Assembly (NCBI GenBank): GCA_010092775.1
Contig: JAADYZ010000334.1
Location: forward strand, 1-5,922
DNA length: 5,922 nucleotides
Source: Chloroflexota bacterium
GTDB taxonomy: Bacteria > Chloroflexota > Anaerolineae > Aggregatilineales > UBA3940
Direction: 5' to 3'
Every line of letters begins with the position of its first letter. Within the stretch, counting starts at the first letter, position 1. The notes beneath the pieces are model-generated. The model searched no databases and was not told where the DNA came from. It saw nothing but the letters and a program-made list of their open reading frames with translations. A program made the position numbers and the translations under genes. Positions 1 through 4,590 of the stretch are shown piece by piece.

Positions 1-250
1 CAGTGTGGTGCTAGGGCCGGTGGGCGTCTTGTCCACCTGAGCAAGACTTGTCATGGAGCCCCCGAAATCGCTTTGGCGAAGATGGGTCCGCGACCCACCA
101 TCTTAGTATTATATCAACCCAATCGACGCGAAGATGGAAATGTTATGAAGTTGTTCTAAAGCTTGGGTTAAGACGCGGGTCACGAGTATGTGTCAGTCGA
201 TCCGGCTAGCAAGCATGCTCTCATTTTGGAGGCATCGCTGGTGCGTTCCC
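1..250. other. Gene-free stretch at window start
   Basis: I see no convincing gene here. The plus strand is open in frame 1 from the window edge to a TAA at 157-159 (52 codons), but it resembles no family I know. Two small inverted repeats are visible: GTCTTG/CAAGAC at 26-31 and 42-47, and AAGATGGGT paired with ACCC(ACC)ATCTT at 79-104. Neither is followed by a T-run, so neither is a clear intrinsic terminator. If the toxin-antitoxin cassette to the right was inserted, this stretch is the original sequence downstream of the membrane operon. Confidence 0.5.
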
Positions 251-317
251 CTATTGATCTTGGCTGCGCTGGCGCTGGCGGGCTTGGGCCGCCAAGATGG
301 CCGCGGCAGGGGTGAGG
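251..317 (-). repeat. 67-bp direct repeat, copy 1: orphan 3' end of the two-TM gene
   Basis: This is identical to 1109-1175 except at one base (A at 294, G at 1152). Read on the minus strand it encodes the last 21 residues and the TAG stop of the two-TM protein at 1109-1468, with one substitution (TTG Leu for TCG Ser). The left edge coincides exactly with the stop codon. No open gene leads into this copy: the DUF433 gene ends 40 bp upstream of it on the minus strand. It is therefore a gene remnant or a duplicated target. Together with copy 2 it brackets the toxin-antitoxin cassette. Confidence 0.9.
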
Positions 318-357
318 CTCACCTGTGCCGTTTGACAGAATGCCATTGAGATTGACG

Positions 358-615
358 CTAGGCGTCGCCGTCCAATGCGGCCCGACGGGCCCGATCTTCT
401 TGGATTTGCCGATCCATCTCATCCTTGTTTGCGTGATAGTAGGCCAGCGCAGCATGAATTTCTGCAAGCGTGAGACTTGGAAAGGCTTGTTGGATCACTT
501 CAAGTGACTGACCGAAGTAGTAGTGATTCTCAGCGATCTGTGCGACCGTGATGCGATGGTCAGCAATGAATGCATCATCCCCTATCATCTTGATGACAGG
601 TATTTTCTCAACCAT
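358..615 (-). CDS. DUF433 family antitoxin
   Basis: This 85-residue protein has the DUF433 (COG2442, VapB-like) layout. It has DHRITVAQIA at residues 19-28, then a helical part with FPSLTLAEIHAALAYYHANK at 45-64 and a charged tail (DRQIQEDRARR). Family members are small helix-turn-helix proteins that act as antitoxins and probable autorepressors, usually beside a DUF5615 PIN-like toxin. That is what lies upstream here, separated by 28 bp. The length is typical and the frame is intact. The ATG at 613-615 is preceded on the minus strand by GAGAGG about 10 bases upstream, which supports this start. The antitoxin is the second gene of the pair, whereas this family usually has the antitoxin first. 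With the toxin gene interrupted, it may be an orphan antitoxin. The family call is firm; antitoxin function is inferred from the family and its neighbour. Confidence 0.85.
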   Translation of the reverse strand: MVEKIPVIKMIGDDAFIADHRITVAQIAENHYYFGQSLEVIQQAFPSLTLAEIHAALAYYHANKDEMDRQIQEDRARRAALDGDA

Positions 616-643
616 AGGTTTTGTTCCTCTCTCTTAGGATAGT

Positions 644-1069
644 TTAGATGCGAAGATAGCTGTTCTGCAAGCTCGTCGGCTGCTCCCCTAGGTAGAGGTC
701 AAGGATGTGCTTCGCGACAAAGCTGGGATTGTTGCGAGAGGTGTTCGTGTCGAGATGAAGGATACCGGCAAAGGTGATCCCAAGATTCAGCAGCCGCTCC
801 TTAATGCGGTAGTAATCCTTGTCTACCGTGACGAACAATCGTCCCTCTTTACTGGCAACTGCCAGAATGAAGGAGTCTAACTCTCGGTCTTCAGCACTCA
901 GTTGATAGTCGCGGATGACTGTAACATCAATGCCTTAGGGAAGGCCCCCGAGGACCCGCATATCAACATTTTCGTCGCGCATGAAGCGAGGACGAACGCC
1001 GTAGTCAATTGTGAAATCGAACATTGTCTTGAGGTCTTGGTCAGTCAACGCCTCATCTTTTGGATTCAT
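644..1069 (-). pseudogene. DUF5615 PIN-like toxin, interrupted by an in-frame TAA
   Basis: A single minus-strand frame from the ATG at 1067-1069 to the stop at 644 gives 141 codons that read as one DUF5615 (COG4634, PIN-like ribonuclease fold) protein, except for a TAA at 935-937 (codon 45). Before the stop there is RFMRDENVDMRVLGGLP (residues 28-44), with the DENV acidic motif. After it come GIDVTVIRDYQLSAEDRELD and SKEGRLFVTVDKDYYRI, with VTVDKD at 80-85, the second acidic cluster. Homology continues in the same frame on both sides, so one substitution explains the break. The remaining open piece starts at a TTG (836-838) and covers only 64 C-terminal residues without DENV. A full-length toxin could therefore not be made unless the stop is read through or is a sequencing error. 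The N-terminal 25 residues before RFMRDEN are longer than usual, and an in-frame TAG directly precedes the ATG. The putative DUF433 antitoxin follows 28 bp downstream. Confidence 0.8.
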
Positions 1070-1108
1070 CTACCCGCCTATACCTTGGAAAGTGTGAGCC
1101 GCACTGAA

Positions 1109-1175
1109 CTATTGATCTTGGCTGCGCTGGCGCTGGCGGGCTTGGGCCGCCGAGATGGCCGCGGCAGGGGTGAGG
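1109..1175 (-). repeat. 67-bp direct repeat, copy 2: 3' end of the intact two-TM gene
   Basis: This is the partner of 251-317 (66 of 67 identical). It is the C-terminal coding end of the two-TM gene, and the repeat boundary coincides with the TAG at 1109-1111. Similarity stops immediately at both edges: 1108 and 250 differ, and the sequences right of 1175 and 317 are unrelated. The 791 bp between the two copies (318-1108) hold the toxin-antitoxin pair. Confidence 0.9.
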
Positions 1176-1468
1176 ACCAGGGCTCGCCACAGACGCCACA
1201 GGCCAATCACAAGGGCGGGGACACCCAAACATAGCAGACCACCCAGGCTGGCCCAGAAGGCGGTCGAATTCTCGGCGTTCAAGTTGGCCACAAAGAGAAT
1301 CCCCGTTGCAGCCACACAGGCAAAAGCGACGATCACCTGCAGCCAGACTAACCACACCCAACTCGCGATGGACGAATCATCGTTGCTGGGGGCTTCAGGC
1401 CGCAGCGGTGAGACTGGCATATCCGCCGGGTCGGTCCAATCGGGTGGCTCAAGGTGCTTGTTGGTCAT
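1109..1468 (-). CDS. Small two-TM membrane protein, paralogue 2
   Basis: This 119-residue protein belongs to no family I recognise. Residues 1-32 are hydrophilic and Pro/Asp-rich. Two hydrophobic segments follow, at about 36-62 (Trp-rich start WVWLVWLQ) and 71-93, and then a charged tail, RALVLTPAAAISAAQARQRQ. The positive charges after the second helix suggest a hairpin with both ends in the cytoplasm. It is a paralogue of the gene at 2084-2431: same length, same two helices, and a matching tail pattern (RAL.LT..A..S..QAR.RQ). It is the last gene of the operon. Its start overlaps the end of the PH-like gene upstream by 20 bp in another frame, which suggests translational coupling. A GAGG lies about 12 bases before the ATG. 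Its last 21 codons and stop are the 67-bp repeat found again at 251-317. The function is unknown. Confidence 0.75.
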   Translation of the reverse strand: MTNKHLEPPDWTDPADMPVSPLRPEAPSNDDSSIASWVWLVWLQVIVAFACVAATGILFVANLNAENSTAFWASLGGLLCLGVPALVIGLWRLWRALVLTPAAAISAAQARQRQRSQDQ

Positions 1469-1748
1469 AGGTCTGGATCGCCTCTGTCACGGCGGATACA
1501 AAGCGCTCTGCTTTGGGCAGATGCATCTCCTCAATGATATGGGTCGCAATAATTCCCTGGATCTTCAGCTTGAGCCGATAGACCGAACGGCGTGGGTGCC
1601 GCTCCAACTCAACACTGTTGATCGAATTGACGTGAACGCGCGTGCTATCACTCGGTTGGAAGATCTCCAGCACCCGGCCATCAAAGGCCAAGACGTAGTT
1701 TACCCCGAGTTGTTTGCTCACCACTTCAACGATTTCGGCCTGGTCCAT
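1449..1748 (-). CDS. Small PH-like protein, paralogue 2
   Basis: This 99-residue soluble protein has no family name I can give. It opens with a short N-terminal part, then FDGRVLEIF at 22-30, alternating beta-type segments (RVHVNSINSVELE, VYRLKLKI) around a basic HPRR at 51-54, and a single C-terminal helix (KAERFVSAVTEAIQTY). A run of strands closed by one C-terminal helix is the topology of bacterial PH-like domains; that fold call is inference from pattern only. It is a paralogue of 1765-2073: FDG.VLE.F sits at identical residue positions and HPRR..YRL is shared. The ATG at 1746-1748 is preceded by a strong GAGGAGG (1754-1760) with about 5 bases spacing. The upstream paralogue ends 16 bp before it, and the downstream two-TM gene overlaps its end by 20 bp. 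Confidence 0.75.
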   Translation of the reverse strand: MDQAEIVEVVSKQLGVNYVLAFDGRVLEIFQPSDSTRVHVNSINSVELERHPRRSVYRLKLKIQGIIATHIIEEMHLPKAERFVSAVTEAIQTYDQQAP

Positions 1749-1764
1749 GCAATCCTCCTCAATC

Positions 1765-2073
1765 CTAATCTAACCAACTGTCATCTCGCCCTGCTCTGGC
1801 CTGCATCAGGGCTTGGGCCAATCGCTCACCCTGCTGATGATATTCCTCTGGCACGAGATAGACCAAGGGAATAGCATGATACACAATGCTCAGCCGATAG
1901 AACGGTCGGCGTGGATGCTTGTCATAGCTAACGTCGCGGATCATGCTGATGTGATAGCGCGGCTCCGAACGCAAGGCCGCGTAGAACGGTTCGAGCACCT
2001 GGCCATCGAAGACCAGCAGTCCGTTCAGGCCCTCACGCTTGAAGGGGACCTCGTAAATCGTGTTGTGCTCCAT
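1765..2073 (-). CDS. Small PH-like protein, paralogue 1
   Basis: This 102-residue soluble protein is a paralogue of 1449-1748. The shared features in order are I.EV..K at the N-terminus, FDGQVLEPF at 22-30, a central strand region, HPRRPFYRL at 53-61, and a C-terminal helix with ERLAQALMQA. The predicted order of strands then a helix fits a PH-like domain (inference), so a membrane or protein-binding adaptor role is possible. No catalytic motif is visible. The ATG at 2071-2073 has GAGGAG about 6 bases upstream, partly inside the end of the preceding two-TM gene (10-bp gap), as expected for genes in one transcript. The function is unknown. Confidence 0.75.
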   Translation of the reverse strand: MEHNTIYEVPFKREGLNGLLVFDGQVLEPFYAALRSEPRYHISMIRDVSYDKHPRRPFYRLSIVYHAIPLVYLVPEEYHQQGERLAQALMQARAGRDDSWLD

Positions 2074-2083
2074 CCCAGTCTCC

Positions 2084-2431
2084 TCACTCCGTTTCTTGCC
2101 GCTCGCGGGCTTGCCGCCTAGAGACGATCGCGCCGAGGGTCAAGGTGAGCGCCCGATTCAGCGGGATCAGCGCGGCCAGCACGAAGGCCGCTCCCACCAC
2201 CCCGACGATCAAGGTACGGATCAAGGGGAAGTCTGGCAGCAAAATCGTCACACCGACGTTGAAAATCGTGATGAGCACCCAGACCAGAATGAAGGTCCCA
2301 ATCGCTTCCAGCCAGCGCATCACCAGCCAACCAGTAGGCGGTGGCGCACTGACGTTATCGGGAGCGTCCTGCACGCCGTGCAGGGGTGGCTCCGCCGGGA
2401 CAGCATCTTCCCACTCAGGTTCATGGGGCAT
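2084..2431 (-). CDS. Small two-TM membrane protein, paralogue 1
   Basis: With the start at 2431 this is a 115-residue protein. It has an acidic, Pro-rich N-terminus (MPHEPEWEDAVPAEPP), two hydrophobic segments at about residues 39-65 and 70-91, and a charged tail, RALTLTLGAIVSRRQARERQ. It is a paralogue of 1109-1468 in length, helix layout and tail. The frame also has ATGs at 2438-2440 and 2435-2437. I prefer 2429-2431 because AGGAG (2441-2445) is then about 9 bases away rather than touching the first ATG, and because the paralogue aligns best from there. The start lies inside the end of the pentapeptide gene (stop at 2421), giving an 11-bp overlap, or 20 bp from the first ATG. That implies coupled translation. 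No enzymatic motif is seen, and the role is unknown. Confidence 0.75.
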   Translation of the reverse strand: MPHEPEWEDAVPAEPPLHGVQDAPDNVSAPPPTGWLVMRWLEAIGTFILVWVLITIFNVGVTILLPDFPLIRTLIVGVVGAAFVLAALIPLNRALTLTLGAIVSRRQARERQETE

Positions 2432-3506
2432 GGTCATCATCTCCTGATTGCGGCTGCTCCAATTCTATCTCAGTTGGCCCAGCCCGGTCGGCTATCCAGG
2501 CTTGCCCAGCCAGATAGTCCGCCTCAGACACGCCATAGAAGCGCGCCATCGCCGCGCTGTCGTTGGGATCAATGCCTTGCTTGGCGGCAGCAGCGAGATC
2601 GCCAGGGCGCTTGAAGCGCCCATCATAGGGGCTGCCATCGACAGCGCGGCTCTTGGCCAGGCTGTCAATCGCCATGAGTTGGTTCAAACTCAGATTTTGT
2701 ACATTTTGCAGATTGGCCCGCCTCAGGTTGGCTCCGTCGAACAGGGCCCCCCTCAGATCCGCCGAGAGGAACTGGGTTCCTTCCAGGTCGGCATAGCTGA
2801 AATTCGCCCCGGTGAGCGTACTACGCGTCAAGCGTGCCCCTGCCAGATTGGCCTCACTGAGGTCCGCCCCCTCCAAATCCGCGTGCAGCAGCCCTGCCCC
2901 TTGCAAGGTCGCGCCGCGCAAGTTGGCCCGCGCCAGCCGCGCGCGATCAAAACGTGCCCGATTCAGTTTGGCAGCGCTCAGGTCGGCCCCTTCTAAATCA
3001 GCATCAACCCAATTGGCCGACACAAGCTCCGCGCCGCTCAAATCGACGCCGCGCAGCGTACCATCCATCAGCCAACCTTGATCACGCAGGGCCTTAATCG
3101 TCGCTTCAATCCGCTCAAACTCACCCGAACGCAGGGCCTCAATCATCAATGCGCGCTCACCGGGCAGCAACAAGGGGGTTTGGGGCCGCACCTGCGGAGG
3201 AGGCGGGTTCGGATTGGGGCCAGGTGATACAGGCTTGACCGATCGAGGCTCGGCTTCGGAGGCGCTACTCGGCGGGGCTGCTTGTATTGACCGCAGGTCA
3301 GCCCTGATGTCATCCAGGCTGGTCTGCATCTGCTGGCTCAAGCGTACTTCACTGCGGCGCAGCGCTCCGTCAATCAAGAGATAAAGCAGGACAACTCCGG
3401 CAAGCTCCAGCCCGACTTCGCTCAGGCGGGGCGGCCCGCCAATCACACTGAGGACGGCGGCCAAGCTCAGTGCGGCCAGCAGCCACCAACGGGGTCTATT
3501 GCGCAT
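2421..3506 (-). CDS. Membrane-anchored pentapeptide-repeat protein
   Basis: This 361-residue protein has, in order: two hydrophobic segments (about 7-22 and 31-46); a charged helical stretch likely to form a coiled coil (50-76); a Pro/Ser-rich linker (77-112); a short helical region (114-147); 24 uninterrupted pentapeptides (151-270) of A(D/N)LXX type; and a tail with LSLNQLMAI, YDGRF..PGDL (294-303) and MARFYGVSEADYLAGQ (320-335). Arg-rich flanks of the hydrophobic pair suggest both ends are cytoplasmic, so the repeat solenoid would sit on the inner face of the membrane. Pentapeptide repeats form a right-handed quadrilateral beta-helix, usually for protein binding; no enzyme activity is implied. 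The tail motif recurs in pentapeptide proteins of Chloroflexota and cyanobacteria, as far as I recall. The gene begins 10 bp after the transglycosylase stop without a clear ribosome site, so translation is probably coupled. Its end overlaps the next gene. Confidence 0.85.
   Translation of the reverse strand: MRNRPRWWLLAALSLAAVLSVIGGPPRLSEVGLELAGVVLLYLLIDGALRRSEVRLSQQMQTSLDDIRADLRSIQAAPPSSASEAEPRSVKPVSPGPNPNPPPPQVRPQTPLLLPGERALMIEALRSGEFERIEATIKALRDQGWLMDGTLRGVDLSGAELVSANWVDADLEGADLSAAKLNRARFDRARLARANLRGATLQGAGLLHADLEGADLSEANLAGARLTRSTLTGANFSYADLEGTQFLSADLRGALFDGANLRRANLQNVQNLSLNQLMAIDSLAKSRAVDGSPYDGRFKRPGDLAAAAKQGIDPNDSAAMARFYGVSEADYLAGQAWIADRAGPTEIELEQPQSGDDDHAP
2441..2445 (-). promoter_or_regulatory. 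Shine-Dalgarno AGGAG deciding the start of the two-TM gene
   Basis: AGGAG on the minus strand directly abuts the first of three clustered in-frame ATGs (2440, 2437, 2431). Only the third has normal spacing (9 bases), so translation most likely starts at 2431. The site lies inside the last codons of the pentapeptide gene. Confidence 0.5.
2697..3056 (-). repeat. Pentapeptide-coding repeat array (24 x 15 bp)
   Basis: This is the part of the membrane pentapeptide gene encoding residues 151-270. A 15-bp period is kept without insertion or deletion for 24 units. Typical units are LEGAD, LSGAE, LRGAN and LAGAR, with Leu or Phe at the central position and Ala two residues before it. The count equals six complete turns of a four-sided beta-helix. 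On the plus strand the same DNA leaves long open frames rich in QVG/QIG, which are antisense artefacts. Confidence 0.9.
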
Positions 3507-3516
3507 GGTGATCGGC

Positions 3517-4434
3517 TCAGTTCAACCCGATTTCTTCCGCCGCCTGATTGCACAACGAGCGCCCCCCCGCATTGAGCCAGGCGTCGAGGGTGGGGCTGGA
3601 GTCAAGGCCTAGCTCGGCTTCTTCAAAGATACCGCTGGCCCAGAATTGATAATCGCGCGTCTCCTGCGGCCATTGATCGGGCGGGAGGAACATCCGCGAA
3701 GGCCCCCCATTGTAGCCGACAAAGGCCAACGTGTAATCGCCATTGGCCTGGGCCAGCAGTTCGCCAAAGAACAGCAAGCCGCGATGCGCGTTGGTCGCCG
3801 GGTCAAAGTGGTCACCATCTGCCTCGGTGAAGTGCAGCGGCAGCACCTGGAATAGGCCTTGTGCGTTCGCGCTCGAAAGCGCCTGCGGATTGCCACAAGA
3901 CTCGATCTGCATCAAGGTGGCGATCAGATTGGGTTGGATGCGATAGGTGCTGGACCATAGACTGATCGCATCACCCCAATATTGAATCTCACGAGTGTAG
4001 ACCGGCGAGATGGTGAGCTCCCAATTGGGCGGCGGCAGCTCGCTGATTGAGGGTAGGTCTTCAGCGCCCTCCACAATGTAAATCGTCTCCGGATCGCTGA
4101 AGATGGGGGTGGATGTCTGTTCACCACGTAAGGCATTGACCAGGGAGGTAAAGGCCCGAAACGGCAAACCAGGATCGAGCAAAAAGATCATCAACAGCAG
4201 GGCGATCAAAGGCAGCAGGCGCAGCAGCATTATGCCAGGCGTTCCCACCGCCTCGGGCTCTGTGGCTTTCGGCGTCTTTGAACTGCCTTGTCGGCTGCTT
4301 TTCTGGGGCCGCGTTGTCGAATCGGTAGCCGGTCGCGCTCGGGTGTTGGGCGTCTTGGTCGTCGCGATGCGCGGGGTCAGGTTGGGTGAGGTCGGGACCC
4401 GGCGCGGTTTCTTCGAACGGAGTTTCTCTGGCAT
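3517..4434 (-). CDS. Membrane-anchored SLT-type lytic transglycosylase
   Basis: This is a 305-residue type II membrane protein. Residues 1-66 are a Lys/Arg/Ser/Thr/Pro-rich, probably disordered cytoplasmic segment. One TM helix lies at about 68-86 (IMLLRLLPLIALLLMIFLL), followed by a linker to about 145 and then an SLT/GH23 domain. Family motifs visible are the catalytic glutamate in QIESCGNP (E178), GLFQVLP (193-199) and GYNGG (240-244). The enzyme should cleave the MurNAc-GlcNAc bond of peptidoglycan on the outer face of the membrane, forming 1,6-anhydroMurNAc. C180 and C296 (SLCNQA) could form a disulphide; ESCGNP with a C-terminal LC motif is common in Chloroflexota homologues (from memory). 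It is the first gene of a minus-strand operon, with the pentapeptide gene 10 bp downstream. The ATG has no close ribosome site, but it overlaps the stop of a six-codon leader ORF (TGATG). A start at M69 would remove the basic tail and is less favoured. Confidence 0.88.
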   Translation of the reverse strand: MPEKLRSKKPRRVPTSPNLTPRIATTKTPNTRARPATDSTTRPQKSSRQGSSKTPKATEPEAVGTPGIMLLRLLPLIALLLMIFLLDPGLPFRAFTSLVNALRGEQTSTPIFSDPETIYIVEGAEDLPSISELPPPNWELTISPVYTREIQYWGDAISLWSSTYRIQPNLIATLMQIESCGNPQALSSANAQGLFQVLPLHFTEADGDHFDPATNAHRGLLFFGELLAQANGDYTLAFVGYNGGPSRMFLPPDQWPQETRDYQFWASGIFEEAELGLDSSPTLDAWLNAGGRSLCNQAAEEIGLN

Positions 4435-4454
4435 CAGGGGTTAGCGACCCTCAT
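4434..4454 (-). other. Possible six-codon leader ORF overlapping the transglycosylase start
   Basis: On the minus strand an ATG at 4452-4454 opens a frame reading MRVANP and ends at a TGA (4434-4436), whose last base is the A of the transglycosylase ATG (TGATG). The main ATG lacks a well-spaced ribosome site (GAGGG lies 13 bases upstream), so termination-reinitiation from this leader could deliver ribosomes to it. This is inferred from the sequence arrangement only. Confidence 0.3.
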
Positions 4455-4475
4455 CTTAGTGTCTCAACTTGGGAG

Positions 4476-4484
4476 ATTATAGCA
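4476..4484 (-). promoter_or_regulatory. Extended -10 promoter for the membrane operon
   Basis: The minus strand reads TGCTATAAT, a consensus TATAAT with the TGn extension. No good -35 element lies 16-18 bases upstream, which extended -10 promoters can dispense with. Initiation would fall near 4469, giving a leader of about 35 bases before the transglycosylase ATG. It is the only strong -10 I see upstream of the six-gene operon. Confidence 0.55.
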
Positions 4485-4520
4485 AACCTGCACGACACAG
4501 CGCGTACCAAGCCCGTAAGA

Positions 4521-4549
4521 TCGACAGCGGCAAGTCAATCCAATAGACT
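4521..4549 (+). promoter_or_regulatory. Candidate sigma-70 type promoter for the TPR gene
   Basis: TCGACA (4521-4526, five of six to TTGACA) is followed after exactly 17 bases by TAGACT (4544-4549, four of six to TATAAT). Transcription would start near 4556, about 35 bases before the TPR gene ATG. The site sits back to back with the minus-strand promoter in the same 156-bp divergent region. Confidence 0.4.
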
Positions 4550-4576
4550 AAGACTGACGTGATTCAAGCTGCCCCC

Positions 4577-4582
4577 AAGGAG
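4577..4582 (+). promoter_or_regulatory. Shine-Dalgarno AAGGAG of the TPR gene
   Basis: AAGGAG lies 8 bases before the ATG at 4591. This is near ideal and fixes the start of the TPR gene against an overlapping alternative frame beginning at 4559. Confidence 0.7.
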
Positions 4583-4590
4583 ACCGCCCG

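Noticed and set aside
79..104. Stem-loop AAGATGGGT...ACCCACCATCTT as an intrinsic terminator
   Set aside because: The stem has a three-base bulge and is followed by AGTATTATATC rather than a T-run. It is too far from any supported gene end to assign.
1..159. Plus-strand frame open from the window edge to TAA at 157-159 (52 codons), possibly the end of a gene
   Set aside because: It has no recognisable motif, and a frame of this length is expected by chance among six frames. The start lies outside the window.
180..467. Minus-strand 95-codon frame sharing a Pro/Ala-rich peptide with the frame at 1053-1361
   Set aside because: The shared peptide is only the 67-bp repeat read in a non-coding frame. 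The frames overlap DUF433 or the two-TM gene and have no coding character.
644..838. 64-residue frame as an independent small gene
   Set aside because: It begins at a TTG in the middle of the DUF5615 domain and lacks the DENV motif. The upstream half is present in the same frame beyond a single stop.
1155..1874. Long plus-strand frame of 239 codons
   Set aside because: It is antisense to three better supported minus-strand genes (two-TM and two PH-like genes with ribosome sites and paralogues), and its product is a low-complexity Arg/His-rich start with no family features.
2060..2996. Plus-strand frames of 184 and 182 codons
   Set aside because: They lie opposite the two-TM and pentapeptide genes. 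The QVG/QIG-rich product is the usual antisense image of pentapeptide repeats.
2697..3056. Short-period repeat considered as CRISPR or other non-coding repeat array
   Set aside because: The 15-bp period is fully in frame and encodes pentapeptides. There are no constant repeats with unique spacers.
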